Part shown: positions 42,987 to 52,015 of the stretch, piece by piece
Layout: each line of letters starts with the position of its first letter
Numbering within the stretch: the stretch's first letter is position 1
From: JAVDCA01 sp035293985
GTDB lineage: Bacteria > Pseudomonadota > Alphaproteobacteria > Rhizobiales > Xanthobacteraceae
Direction of reading: 5' to 3'
Length of the DNA: 64,000 nucleotides
Assembly (NCBI GenBank): GCA_035293985.1
Contig: DATGLS010000012.1
Coordinates: forward strand, 62,001 to 126,000
Translations under genes and position numbers: made by a program
Notes under the pieces: generated by a model
The model's input: the letters and a program-made list of their open reading frames with translations, nothing else
What the model was told of the DNA's origin: nothing
The model's database searches: none

Positions 42987-43655
42987 ATGAACGATCAGCC
43001 GATCGACGGCGCCGCACCCGCCATCACCCACGATTTCTTCGACCGTGCCCGCGCGCGGTTGACGCTCGATGTGCCGGCAGGCCTCGGCGATCCGAACGTC
43101 CCGGTGCGGCGCGGTGATCTCGATCTCGATCCGACGCTGTGGGAGCGCGCCGGCGTTGCGGCGACCAAGCCTGCCGCGGTCCTGGTGCCGGTGGTCGATC
43201 GGGCGGCGCCGGCCGTTATCCTCACGATGCGGACCACGGAGCTCTCCAGCCACGCCGGCCAGATCGCCTTTCCGGGCGGCAAGATCGACAAGACGGATGC
43301 AGGTCCGCTCGCTGCGGCGCTGCGCGAGGCGAAGGAGGAGATCGGCCTCGACGCATCGCTCATCGAGCCGATCGGCTACCTCGATCTCTATCTCACCTTC
43401 TCGGGCTTTCGCATCCTGCCCCTGGTCGCGCGCGTGACGCCGACCTATGTGTTCACGCTCAACGCCGCCGAGGTCGCCGACGCCTTCGAGGTTCCGCTCG
43501 ATTTTCTCATGGCGCCGGCCAATCATCGGCGCGGTTCGCGCGACTGGCGCGGCATCAAGCGCCAGTACTACGAGATGCCGTACCAGGAACGCTATATCTG
43601 GGGCGTGACCGCCGGCATCCTGCGTAACTTATATGAGCGCCTGTACGGGCCGTGA
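42987..43655 (+). CDS. CoA pyrophosphatase (Nudix hydrolase, UPF0035-type)
   Basis: The 222-residue Nudix protein has VVDRAAPAVILTMRTTELSSHAGQIAFPGGKID, the signature preceding the Nudix box in CoA/NADH pyrophosphatases, then ALREAKEEIGLD as the box. It would split CoA into 3',5'-ADP and 4'-phosphopantetheine. The ATG at 42987 lies 2 bp after the DUF1285 stop; a TTG at 42981 is in frame but less likely. Part of a DUF1285-Nudix-cca-TSUP operon. Confidence 0.85.
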   Translation: MNDQPIDGAAPAITHDFFDRARARLTLDVPAGLGDPNVPVRRGDLDLDPTLWERAGVAATKPAAVLVPVVDRAAPAVILTMRTTELSSHAGQIAFPGGKIDKTDAGPLAAALREAKEEIGLDASLIEPIGYLDLYLTFSGFRILPLVARVTPTYVFTLNAAEVADAFEVPLDFLMAPANHRRGSRDWRGIKRQYYEMPYQERYIWGVTAGILRNLYERLYGP

Positions 43656-43704
43656 TGTATGACTCCGCGCCGCCTGCGATTGAACTCCGCCTGGGGATGC
43701 TGAC

Positions 43705-44955
43705 GTGAACCGCCGCCTCACCGATACGGCCTGGCTCGCGTCCGATGGCCTGGCGCATCTGCTGGCCGTGCTCGACCACGCGGGCGAGGAGGCGCGCGTC
43801 GTCGGCGGCGCTGTGCGCAACGCGCTGTTCGGTCAGCCGCCCGGCGACGTCGACATCGCCACCACCGCCGTGCCCGACACCGTGATCGAGCGGACGCGCG
43901 CCGCCGGCTTCAAGGCGGTGCCGACCGGCATCGACCATGGCACCGTCACGGTGATCGTCGACGGCGCGCCATTCGAGGTGACGACGTTGCGCGCCGATAT
44001 CGAGACCTACGGCCGCAAGGCCAAGGTCGCGTTCGGCCGCGACTGGAAGGTCGATGCGGAGCGGCGCGACTTCACCATCAACGCGCTGTCGGTCAATCGC
44101 GCCGGGGAGGTCTTCGATTATGTGGGCGGGCTCGCCGACATCGACGCGCGCCACGTGCGCTTCATCGGCGAGCCGGAGAAGCGCATCGCGGAGGACTACC
44201 TGCGCATTCTGCGCTTCTTCCGCTTTCATGCGACCTACGGGCACGGCGCGCCCGATCCCGACGGCCTCGAGGCGTGCATCGCGCTGCGCGAGGGCCTCAA
44301 CCAGCTCTCGCGCGAGCGCGTGCGCATGGAGCTGCTCAAGCTGCTGCGGGCTCCGCACGCGACGCCGACGCTCGCCGTGATGACGGAGGCGGGCCTGCTC
44401 GAGATGGTGCTCGGCGGCGTGCCGCTGCTTGCGAGCTTCGAGAACACCTGCAAGGTCGAGGCGGCGATCGGCGTCGAGGGCGATCCGGTGCGCCGGCTCG
44501 GCGCGCTCGGCGTCGCCGTGGTCGAGGATGCGGAGCGCCTGTGGCAGCGGCTGCGGCTCACCAATTCGGAGCACACTCGGCTGGTCGCGATCGCCGAGGG
44601 TTGGCGGCAGATCGATCCCGCGCAGGGCGAGGCGGCCGCGCGCGAGCTGATCTATCGGCATGGGCCAGACCGCTACCTCGACCGCGTGCTGGTCGCCTGG
44701 GCGCGCTCGCCTGCCGGCGCCGCCGACGAGGCGTGGAAGAATCTCATCAGCTTGCCGGAACGCTGGACCGCACCGACCTTCCCGCTCAAGGCCAAGGACT
44801 TCACCAAGCGCGGCATCGAGAAGGGCCCGCGTCTCGGCGCCGCGCTCGCCGCCGCCGAGGAGGCGTGGATCGCGGCCGGCTTCCCCACCGACAAAGCCGC
44901 GCTCGCGGCGCTCGCCGACGCGGCGGTCGCGGCGAGCGCGGGAGAGCGCGCGTGA
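43705..44955 (+). CDS. cca: CCA tRNA nucleotidyltransferase / poly(A) polymerase family
   Basis: The 416-residue protein has the class II nucleotidyltransferase core VVGGAVRNALFGQPPGDVDIATT (GG at 34-35, Asp48 and Asp50), the flexible loop AERRDFTINALS (near 118-128) and RIAEDYLRILRFFRFHATYG. It adds or repairs the CCA end of tRNAs. The start is GTG at 43705 with GGGGA 7 nt upstream. Its TGA overlaps the GTG start of the next gene. Rhizobial genomes usually have one such gene of this length; a poly(A) polymerase role cannot be excluded. Confidence 0.9.
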   Translation: MNRRLTDTAWLASDGLAHLLAVLDHAGEEARVVGGAVRNALFGQPPGDVDIATTAVPDTVIERTRAAGFKAVPTGIDHGTVTVIVDGAPFEVTTLRADIETYGRKAKVAFGRDWKVDAERRDFTINALSVNRAGEVFDYVGGLADIDARHVRFIGEPEKRIAEDYLRILRFFRFHATYGHGAPDPDGLEACIALREGLNQLSRERVRMELLKLLRAPHATPTLAVMTEAGLLEMVLGGVPLLASFENTCKVEAAIGVEGDPVRRLGALGVAVVEDAERLWQRLRLTNSEHTRLVAIAEGWRQIDPAQGEAAARELIYRHGPDRYLDRVLVAWARSPAGAADEAWKNLISLPERWTAPTFPLKAKDFTKRGIEKGPRLGAALAAAEEAWIAAGFPTDKAALAALADAAVAASAGERA

Positions 44956-45719
44956 CGGCTGCGGTCCTCGCCGCGTTCTCGCAGATATCGCTCCCGCAGC
45001 TTCTCCTGATTGCCGCGATGGCCGTGCTCACGTCGCTGATCGGCGGGGTGGCGGGCTACGGAACCGGCGCGCTGATGCCGCTCGTGCTGGTGCCTATCGT
45101 CGGCGCGCCGCCGATCGTGCCGATCATCTCGATCTCGGCCATGATGACGAACGCCAGCCGCGCGGCCGCCTTCCGCAAGTCGATCGACGCCCCGCGCGCC
45201 CTGATCGTGCTCGTTGCGGCGCTGCCCGGCTGCGTGCTCGGCGCCTACGGCTATACGCTTCTCACCAGTGCCGGCGTGATGATCCTGATCGGCACCATGC
45301 TGGCCCTGTCGGTGCCGCTGCGGCGGTTTCTGCGCGCGCGCGGCTTTCGCCTCGACGATCGCCGGCTCGCCGCCGCGTCGGTCGCCTGGGGCGTGCTGAT
45401 GGGCGGCACCAGCGGCTCAGGGATCATCCTGCTGGCGATGCTGATGGCCGCCGGCCTCGACGGCGCCGCCGTGATCGGCACCGACGCCGTGGTGTCGGTG
45501 CTGCTCGGCGTGATCAAGATCGTGGTGTTCGGGGCCGCGGGCGCGATGACGGCACAGGTGGTGGCGGTGGCGCTGCTGATCGGCTGCGTGGCATTTCCGG
45601 GGGCGTTCCTGGCGCGCGCGCTGGTGGCGCGGCTGCCGATCCATATTCACGCTGCGATGCTGGATGCGGTGGTGATCCTGGGCGGCGTGGTGATGATCGT
45701 CGGGGCGCTGCGGCGGTAG
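44952..45719 (+). CDS. TSUP/TauE-SafE family membrane transporter
   Basis: The 255-residue protein has about seven to eight hydrophobic helices and the family pattern LTSLIGGVAGYGTGALMPLVL, repeated later as WGVLMGGTSGSGIILLAML. TSUP proteins move sulfite, sulfonates or other small organic anions. The GTG start at 44952 overlaps the cca TGA (GTGA), and GGAGAG lies upstream. Substrate unknown. It ends the DUF1285 operon. Confidence 0.82.
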   Translation: MTAAVLAAFSQISLPQLLLIAAMAVLTSLIGGVAGYGTGALMPLVLVPIVGAPPIVPIISISAMMTNASRAAAFRKSIDAPRALIVLVAALPGCVLGAYGYTLLTSAGVMILIGTMLALSVPLRRFLRARGFRLDDRRLAAASVAWGVLMGGTSGSGIILLAMLMAAGLDGAAVIGTDAVVSVLLGVIKIVVFGAAGAMTAQVVAVALLIGCVAFPGAFLARALVARLPIHIHAAMLDAVVILGGVVMIVGALRR

Positions 45720-45908
45720 CCATCGGGGCCTCCAGCTCGGCTCGCAGCTAGATCGGCGCGACCAGCGAGGTCGGAATCAGCAGCGAAGCGCAGATGAAGA
45801 GCGCTCCTTGAACAAGCGGCCCGCTGACGGCCTTGTGGCGGCGCATGAATTCACCCATCATCCCGCCCGAAAATTAAACCGAAAATTGAACATCGTGAGG
45901 GGATGGAG

Positions 45909-47177
45909 ATGCCGGTCCGCAACAGCAATTTCACCGTTTCGCGTCGCACGCTGCTCGCCGGCGCGGCCGCCGCCAGCGTGCTTCCGGCGCCGCGCGTGCT
46001 CGCGCAATCGTCAGAGCCGCTGCGCATCGGCTTCCTCACCGTGAAGACCGGCCCGCTCGCCGCCGGCGGCGCCCAGCAGATCGAGGGCGCCGCGCTCTTT
46101 CTGAAGGAACGCAACAGCACCATCGCGGGGCGCAAGCTCGAGCTGATCACCAAGGACACCGCCGGCAATCCGGCGACCGCCAAGACGCGCACCCAGGAGC
46201 TGGTGGAGCGCGAGAAGGTCGCGGTCACCATCGGCCCGCTTGCGACCAACGAGGCGCTGGCGATCGACGGCTACATCCGCGACACGAAGGTGCCGCTCAT
46301 CACCACGACCTCGGCCGCGACCGTCGATCTCAAGGCGCACGCCGTGAACCCGTACGTGCTGCATGCCTTCGGTACCGCGCCGCAGGTGACTTACGCGCTC
46401 GGCGACTACGCGGCGAAGACGCTCGGCTACAAGCGCGTCGCCATCGTCGCCGAGGACTTCACCTACGGCTACGAGGGCGCCGGCGGATTCCAGCTCGCCT
46501 TCGAGGCCGCGGGCGGCAAGATCGTGCAGAAGCTGTGGCCGCCACTCAACGCGCCCGACTACGAGCCGTATCTGGCGCAGATCAAGCGCGACGTCGACGC
46601 AATTTACATGGGCTTTGCGGGCAGCAATCCGCTTCGCTTCCTGCGCCAGTTCAAGGAGGCCGGGCTCAAGGAGAAGATCGCGGTGCTCGGCAATACGACG
46701 AGCACCGACGAAGGCATCCTCAAGGTGATGGGCGACGAGGCGCTCGGCGTGGTCACGGCGGGCTGGTACGCGGCCGGCCTCGACACGCCCGACAACAAGA
46801 AGTTCGTCGCCGCCATCAACACCGATTACAAGCACGACCCCGGCTTCTACACGGCCGGCCCGTACACGGCGCTGCTCATCATCGAGGAGGCGCTGAAAAC
46901 CACCAACGGCAAGAGCGACGACGCGGCGGCCTTCCTCAAGGCGATGCACGACGTGCGCCTCACCCACGGGCCGATCGGCCCGGTGCGGCTCGACGACTAC
47001 GGCACGCCGATCCTCGACATCCACATCCGCAAGGTCGCACGGGTGAACGGCAAGCTCGTCAACACCATCATCAAGACCTATCCGCAGGTGAGCCAGTTCT
47101 GGACCTACGATCCCAAGCAGTTCGTCCAGCAGCCGGTTTTCTCGCGCGACTTCCCGCCGAGCAAGAATCTCGAATAG
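45909..47177 (+). CDS. ABC transporter substrate-binding protein (branched-chain amino acid/urea type)
   Basis: The 422-residue protein has a twin-arginine-type signal (SRRTLLAGAAAASVLP, after MPVRNSNFTV). The mature LivJ-like binding protein has LRIGFLTVKTGPLAAGGAQQIEGAALFLKE, AVTIGPLATNEALAID, RVAIVAEDFTYGYEGAGGFQ and QIKRDVDAIYMGFAGSNP. It would capture a small amino acid or amide in the periplasm for a LivHMGF-type ABC transporter, whose genes are absent here. GAGGGG fixes the start at 45909 rather than 45903. Confidence 0.87.
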   Translation: MPVRNSNFTVSRRTLLAGAAAASVLPAPRVLAQSSEPLRIGFLTVKTGPLAAGGAQQIEGAALFLKERNSTIAGRKLELITKDTAGNPATAKTRTQELVEREKVAVTIGPLATNEALAIDGYIRDTKVPLITTTSAATVDLKAHAVNPYVLHAFGTAPQVTYALGDYAAKTLGYKRVAIVAEDFTYGYEGAGGFQLAFEAAGGKIVQKLWPPLNAPDYEPYLAQIKRDVDAIYMGFAGSNPLRFLRQFKEAGLKEKIAVLGNTTSTDEGILKVMGDEALGVVTAGWYAAGLDTPDNKKFVAAINTDYKHDPGFYTAGPYTALLIIEEALKTTNGKSDDAAAFLKAMHDVRLTHGPIGPVRLDDYGTPILDIHIRKVARVNGKLVNTIIKTYPQVSQFWTYDPKQFVQQPVFSRDFPPSKNLE

Positions 47178-47728
47178 GCGGCGAGCAGGTTATTTTTTCA
47201 AAAAATCAACAGGCGATTTACAGGGCGCCGCTGTGCGCCGAATACAGGAAAAGGCATTGAAATTACGAGGGAAAAGGTGGTGTGGCGGAACAGAAGAATA
47301 ACAGGACCGAAAAACAGGAAGAACGGGAAAATCAACAGGACACTTTGCGCTTCAAACGCAAAGCGCGTCCGGAGCCGAGACTGCGGACGCGCCAATGTCA
47401 CTCTGCACTTACTGCCATGCGCCACTTGTACCGATTATGCAAGCTAAATCCGACGCTCCCGATGTAGGCAATCAGCCTTCGTTTGATGCGCCAATCACCC
47501 CTGACCGATCATGGGTCGGTCGATCAGCCCGCGACACCATAGCTTCCGGACAGGGATCGGATATTTTTTACGAGACACGCTCGAAAGAGAATTTTTCGCG
47601 CGCCTTATCGAAGGTTCGGGCAATCGCTCTCTTATCTTGCCCAGCCGTTCGCGAAACCCTGGCAAACGGGCGCCGGATGGCTATGTCATTAAGTCCATTG
47701 CAGACGACAGTGCGTGAAGAAGACGGTC
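47178..47728. other. Long intergenic region with hairpins, no gene recognised
   Basis: This 551-bp stretch is rich in purines at 47280-47345 and of lower GC than its neighbours. Two adjacent hairpins occur: CTTTGCG/CGCAAAG (47343-47349, 47357-47363) and GCGCGTCCG/CGGACGCGC (47363-47371, 47384-47392). A third is GACCGA/TCGGTC (47503-47508, 47516-47521). None has a T tract. The hairpins could end the transporter-gene transcript or be part of a small RNA. Open frames present lack coding features. Confidence 0.45.
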
Positions 47729-48727
47729 ATGCGTACGGATCTCATCCATACCGACAATGTTCCACGGGTCTATGTGATTCACGAGAACGATGCGTGGGTC
47801 GAGCCGCTGCGGCGCGAATTCGCCGCGCGCGGCGTTCCCTATGCCGAGTGGTTCCTCGATCAGGGGATGCTCGATCTGCGCACGGCCCCGCCGCCGGGCG
47901 TGTTCTACAACCGCATGAGCGCATCGTCGCACACGCGCGACCACCGCTACGCTGCCGAGCTGACCGGCGCCGTGCTTGCCTGGCTCAAGCGTCACGGCCG
48001 CACGGTGGTCAATGGCGAGCGTGCACTGCAGCTCGAGATTTCCAAGGTCGCGCAGTACGAGGCGCTCGCGGCCCACGGTATCGAGACGCCGGAGACGATC
48101 GCGACGGTCGGCCGCGACAACATCGCGCGAGCCGCAAAGCGGCTCGGCTTTCCGCTGATCCTCAAGCACAATCGCGCCGGGAAGGGGCTCGGCGTTCGTC
48201 TGCTTCTGTCGTCCGCGGCGCTCGACGAATATCTCGGCAGCCCGCAGCTCGAGGAGCCGATCGACGGCATCACCTTGGTGCAGCGTTACATCAAGGCGCC
48301 GACGCCGTACATCACACGGGTCGAGTTCGTCGGCGGCAAGCTGCTCTACGCGGTGCGCGTCGACACCTCGCAGGGCTTCGAGCTTTGCCCCGCCGATGCC
48401 TGCCAGATCGATGCGGCGGCGCTCGCCGGCGTCTGCCCCGCCGTGGCCCCGAGCGAGAAGTTCAGCATCCTGCCCAAGTTCGATCATGCGCTGGTCCCGC
48501 GCTGGCAGGCGTTTCTCGCCGCCAACGACATCGGCATCGCCGGTGTCGAGTTCATCGTCGACGAGCACGGCCGCGCGTTCACCTACGACGTCAATACCAA
48601 CACCAACTACAATCCCGAGGCCGAGGCCAAGGACGGCCGCCACGGCATGGGCGCCATCGCCGATCATCTCGGCCGCCTGCTGGCGAGCTCCGGCGAGCAG
48701 CAAGTGCTGCGCACCGGCACGCGCTGA
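47729..48727 (+). CDS. ATP-grasp domain protein (RimK-like ligase)
   Basis: The 332-residue protein has an N-terminal pre-ATP-grasp region, then the ATP-grasp core: ISKVAQYEALAAHGIETPETIATVG, GFPLILKHNRAGKGLGVRLL for the P-loop-like lysine contact, LVQRYIKAPTPYITRVEFVGGK, and GVEFIVDEHGRAFTYDVNTNTNY for the metal ligands. Such ligases join a carboxylate to an amine or thiol, for example glutamate tailing. The ATG at 47729 has GAAGAAG upstream. It stands alone between the intergenic region and the DUF2231 gene; substrate unknown. Confidence 0.82.
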   Translation: MRTDLIHTDNVPRVYVIHENDAWVEPLRREFAARGVPYAEWFLDQGMLDLRTAPPPGVFYNRMSASSHTRDHRYAAELTGAVLAWLKRHGRTVVNGERALQLEISKVAQYEALAAHGIETPETIATVGRDNIARAAKRLGFPLILKHNRAGKGLGVRLLLSSAALDEYLGSPQLEEPIDGITLVQRYIKAPTPYITRVEFVGGKLLYAVRVDTSQGFELCPADACQIDAAALAGVCPAVAPSEKFSILPKFDHALVPRWQAFLAANDIGIAGVEFIVDEHGRAFTYDVNTNTNYNPEAEAKDGRHGMGAIADHLGRLLASSGEQQVLRTGTR

Positions 48728-48730
48728 CGC

Positions 48731-49216
48731 TCAGGCGGCGCGTCGCTCCTGTGCTGATGCGGTGGTTGCCGACTCGTCGGCGACGCCGACGCGGTGATGG
48801 TAGACCATCTCCCAGCCCTTCCAGCCGGTGAACAGCAGGATGCACGTCACGATCAGCGAGAGGATCAGGCCGGTTGGAACGATGGCCGGGCCGCCGTCGG
48901 AAAACCGGGCATACCAATTGTAGATCTCGATCAACACCACGAGGACGTTGCCGCCGGCGTGCCACCAAGCGTCATTGAGCGCGCGAACGCGGGTGTCGCC
49001 CAAGACGTCCGTGACGCCGGCGACCGCCGCAAGCGCGGCCATTATGATGCCGGCGCCGAGCAGCCAAGTCGTCGCTGTTGCCCACCCGGCGTTCGCCGTC
49101 TGCCAATAGACGATGTCACACACGAACGTCGCGACGAAGAAGGCGATCGGAAAAGGCACCAGCATCGGGTGGATGGGATGACCAGCTATGCTGGCTGTGC
49201 TTCGGGGATTGCTCAT
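48731..49216 (-). CDS. DUF2231 domain-containing membrane protein
   Basis: The 161-residue protein has the DUF2231 N-terminus GHPIHPMLVPFPIAFFVATFVCDIVYW and four hydrophobic helices; a cytoplasmic tail follows the last helix. GGAGAG lies 5 nt before the ATG at 49216. Members are inner-membrane proteins of unknown role with a conserved histidine pair near the N-terminus, possibly heme- or metal-linked. It converges on the ATP-grasp gene, 3 bp apart. Confidence 0.8.
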   Translation of the reverse strand: MSNPRSTASIAGHPIHPMLVPFPIAFFVATFVCDIVYWQTANAGWATATTWLLGAGIIMAALAAVAGVTDVLGDTRVRALNDAWWHAGGNVLVVLIEIYNWYARFSDGGPAIVPTGLILSLIVTCILLFTGWKGWEMVYHHRVGVADESATTASAQERRAA

Positions 49217-49372
49217 GGATCTCTCCACTATCCCCCCGCTGGGTTTCTCGGGATAACCGTGGCGCAAAAGACGCGTTCCGTTCGCCGGGTCGTTGCGGCT
49301 GACATGTCAATGCTGCGGTGCAGCCAGTGCGGCGCAAGCGGCTGAGTTCGCCTGCGATCAGCGGCGCGCGGC

Positions 49373-49951
49373 TTACACCGCGCGGATGACGCTCACCAAC
49401 CGCCGGATGCCGAGGTCCGGCGCAGCGACATTCTCGATCACCATGTCGGCATCGAGGCTGCGGTCCACTCCGGCGGAGCGCGCCATGCGCGCGGCGAGAT
49501 CGCCATCGCTGTCGCGCTCGCGCGACTCGAGGCGCGACTGCAGGACGTCGGGCGGCGCCGTGACGTGCACGACGGTGACCGCCGCGTATCGTTCGCGTGC
49601 CGCAGCCACGATGGTGCGCGACACGTTGCAGACGACGGTGCGTCGGGCGCGGATGTCGTCGTCCATCGCGGCCGGGATGCCGTAGCAATTCCGGTGCGCC
49701 TCCCACCACAGCGCGAAGCGGCCGAGCGCTGCGGCTTGGCGGAATTCCTCCACTGAGATCGTGTCGTGCGCCTCGGCGGCAGTCGAGGCGCGCGTGATCA
49801 CGCGGCGCGGGAAGACGATCGAGACATCGTTGGCGCAAGCGGCGCGGGCGCCGGCGATCAGCGTGTCCTTGCCGGCGCCGCTCGGGCCGACGACCAGGAT
49901 CAGGCGGCCGTGGCCTATGCGCAATTCCGGCGCATCGGCCGCGGCGCTCAC
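49373..49951 (-). CDS. phnN: Ribose 1,5-bisphosphate phosphokinase PhnN
   Basis: The 192-residue P-loop kinase has GPSGAGKDTL (about 22-31), RRVITRAST, the ISVEEFRQAA segment and HVTAPPDVLQSRLESRERDS typical of PhnN and guanylate-kinase-like folds. It phosphorylates ribose 1,5-bisphosphate to PRPP, the last step of C-P lyase product recycling. The GTG start at 49951 overlaps the TGA of phnM (GTGA). It ends the phn operon. Confidence 0.88.
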   Translation of the reverse strand: MSAAADAPELRIGHGRLILVVGPSGAGKDTLIAGARAACANDVSIVFPRRVITRASTAAEAHDTISVEEFRQAAALGRFALWWEAHRNCYGIPAAMDDDIRARRTVVCNVSRTIVAAARERYAAVTVVHVTAPPDVLQSRLESRERDSDGDLAARMARSAGVDRSLDADMVIENVAAPDLGIRRLVSVIRAV

Positions 49952-51093
49952 GCGACCCGCCTTCCGTGCTTCCAGGTGGCGCGCACCATCGCGACGTCGC
50001 GCGCCGCATGCACGCGGATCAGGTCGCCGCGCTTGCCGACCGCGATCTCGCCGCGGTCGGCAAGGCCGATCGCCTCGGCCGGCGTTTTCGTCACCGTGCG
50101 GATGGCGGCCGGCAGATCGATCGTCGGCACGACCTTGGGCAGGCGCAGCGCGGCCATCAGCAATGCCGCCGGCATGTAGTCGGACGACATCACGTCGAGC
50201 ATGCCGGCGCGGGCGAGGTCCGCGGTCGCGACGTTGCCGGCATGCGAGCCGCCGCGCAGCAGGTTGATGGCGCCCATCAGGATGCGGATGCCGGCCGCAT
50301 GCAGGGCCTGCGCGGCCTCCATGGTGGTGGGAAACTCGGCGATGGCGACGCGGTCGCGCACGGCGTCGGCCACATGCTCGAGCGTCGTATCGTCATGGCT
50401 CGCGAGCGGCACGTTGTGCGCCTGGGCGAGTGCGACGATGCCGCGATAGTTCTGCGACGCATGCGCCGCCTGATGGGCGATGCGCTTGGCGAAGAGCGCG
50501 TCGAGCTCGGCGTCGGAGAGGCCGCCCTTCTTGCCGCGATAGTAGTCGCGCAGCTTCTGCTCGTCGCGGAACTGGCGCTGGCCGGGGGTGTGGTCCATCA
50601 ACGAGGCCAGCCGCACGTCGGCGCGTCCGATCAGCGCCGTCGCCTCGGGGATCACGCTCGGCATCGGCACCTCGCAGCGCAGGTGCAGGAAATGGTCGAT
50701 GCGCAGGAGGTCGGCGTCGCGCGCCGCGCCGATGGCGTGCGCGAGCGTCGCGGCCTCGCCGTCGGCCTCGCGCATGCTCTCCTCGCTCCATACCCGCAGC
50801 GAGTCGAGCACGGTCGTGATGCCGCTCGTGGCGAGCTGTCCGTCGAAGGAGACGACCGCCGCGACCGGGTCCCAGCGCACCTTGGGCCGCGGCGTGTAGT
50901 GTACTTCCAGCTGGTCGGTGTGCAGCTCGACGAGACCGGGCAGCAGCAGCTCGCCGCCGATGTCCTCGCCGCGTTCTGGCGCGTCGCCCTCGCCGAATTC
51001 GGCAATCAGCCCGTCGCTGACTGCGACCCAGCCGCGCTCGATCACGCGGTCGGCGAGCACCAGCCGGGCATTGGTCAGAATGCAATCATTCAC
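49948..51093 (-). CDS. phnM: Alpha-D-ribose 1-methylphosphonate 5-triphosphate diphosphatase PhnM
   Basis: The 381-residue amidohydrolase-family protein has LLPGLVELHTDQLE with the metal-binding His/Asp, then HALQ-like ADLLRIDHFLHLRCE, LMDHTPGQRQF, LASHDDTT and SSDYMPAALL as metal sites. It releases pyrophosphate from the 5'-triphosphate made by PhnGHIL. The start is uncertain: GTG at 51093 gives nearly the length of E. coli PhnM (378), whereas starts at 51159 or 51141 would read through three 9-nt repeats (51095-51121). Gap or small overlap to phnL depends on this. Confidence 0.88.
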   Translation of the reverse strand: MNDCILTNARLVLADRVIERGWVAVSDGLIAEFGEGDAPERGEDIGGELLLPGLVELHTDQLEVHYTPRPKVRWDPVAAVVSFDGQLATSGITTVLDSLRVWSEESMREADGEAATLAHAIGAARDADLLRIDHFLHLRCEVPMPSVIPEATALIGRADVRLASLMDHTPGQRQFRDEQKLRDYYRGKKGGLSDAELDALFAKRIAHQAAHASQNYRGIVALAQAHNVPLASHDDTTLEHVADAVRDRVAIAEFPTTMEAAQALHAAGIRILMGAINLLRGGSHAGNVATADLARAGMLDVMSSDYMPAALLMAALRLPKVVPTIDLPAAIRTVTKTPAEAIGLADRGEIAVGKRGDLIRVHAARDVAMVRATWKHGRRVA

Positions 51094-51094
51094 T

Positions 51095-51121
51095 CTTTGC
51101 ACCCTCTGCACCCTTTGCGCC
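51095..51121. repeat. Three 9-nt repeats before phnM
   Basis: CTTTGCACC, CTCTGCACC and CTTTGCGCC stand in tandem at 51095-51121 (sense of phnM: GGTGCAAAG-type units) just before the GTG at 51093. Their period of nine keeps the upstream frame open, so they do not show whether phnM starts before or after them. Confidence 0.6.
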
Positions 51122-51162
51122 TTCGCCGTCCCGGTATCCATCGTGACATTCATTGGCATGCC

Positions 51163-51867
51163 TCACGCGGCTGCGGCGAAGCGCGTGATGTCGATCAGGG
51201 TGTCGGCGATGCGCTCGCGTACGGCGATGTCGTGCACGATCGCGACGATGGCGGCGCCGCGCTTCTTGCGCTCGGCGACGAGGTCGATCACGACGGCTGA
51301 ATTTTCCGCGTCGAGCGAGGCGGTCGGCTCGTCGAGGAGCAGCAGCGGGAAGTCGGGTAGGAATCCGCGCGCGATGTTGACACGCTGCTGCTCGCCGCCC
51401 GAGAAGGTCGCGGGCGGCAGGCCCCAGAGCGTCGGCGCGATGTTGAGGCGGCGCAGCAGCTCGGACGCCTTCTTGCGCGCGCTGGCGCGCTCGGCCCCGG
51501 ATGTGACCAGGGGCTCGGCCACCACGTCGAGCGCGGGAACGCGCGGCACCGCACGCAGGAACTGGCTCACATAGCCGACGGTGTTTCGCCGCAGCGCCAG
51601 AATCTGCCGCGGCGCCGCGCTGGCGACGTCGGTCGCCGCGCCGCCGTGATGCACCAGGATCTTGCCGCGGTCGCAGCGATAGCTGCCGAAGATCATCTTG
51701 AGGATCGACGACTTGCCGGCCCCGGACGGCCCGGCGAGCACCGCGCACTCGCCCGGATGGACCGTGAAGCTGACCCCGCAGACGACGGGCAGCCGCACGC
51801 CCCCCTGCAGGTGCATGGTGAACGTCTTTGCCACACCGGAGAGCTCGAGCGCGAGGGCAACGGTCAT
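51163..51867 (-). CDS. phnL: C-P lyase system ABC-type protein PhnL
   Basis: The 234-residue protein has Walker A GPSGAGKSS, the ABC signature FSGGEQQRVNIARGF and Walker B LLLLDEPTASLD. PhnL belongs to the C-P lyase complex and helps attach the purine-triphosphate intermediate. It is separated from phnK by 148 bp that hold an intergenic repeat, so the phnLMN part may be read from the same transcript or from an own promoter. The ATG at 51867 is standard. Confidence 0.9.
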   Translation of the reverse strand: MTVALALELSGVAKTFTMHLQGGVRLPVVCGVSFTVHPGECAVLAGPSGAGKSSILKMIFGSYRCDRGKILVHHGGAATDVASAAPRQILALRRNTVGYVSQFLRAVPRVPALDVVAEPLVTSGAERASARKKASELLRRLNIAPTLWGLPPATFSGGEQQRVNIARGFLPDFPLLLLDEPTASLDAENSAVVIDLVAERKKRGAAIVAIVHDIAVRERIADTLIDITRFAAAA

Positions 51868-51887
51868 GAGCGCACCATAGCGTTTCC

Positions 51888-51980
51888 GTCATGGCCGGGC
51901 TTGTCCCGGCCATCCACGTCTTGCTTGGCGCGTCGTGGCAAGGAAGACGTGGATGCCCGGGCCAAGCCCGGGCATGACGG
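51888..51980. repeat. Palindromic intergenic repeat, GTCATGGCCGGGCTTGTCCC type (copy 2)
   Basis: GTCATGGCCGGGC...CCATCCACGTCTT and AAGACGTGGATGCCC...GGGCATGAC pair to form a long hairpin. It belongs to the same family as 2902-2993 and interrupts the phn operon between phnK and phnL. Confidence 0.85.
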
Positions 51981-52015
51981 TTGATGGATCAGTCCGCGGT
52001 ATCGGTGCGTTTTCA

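Noticed and set aside
47511..47717. Open frame of 68 codons before the ATP-grasp gene
   Set aside because: It lacks a ribosome-binding site and family features and spans a hairpin region; it overlaps the leader of the next gene.
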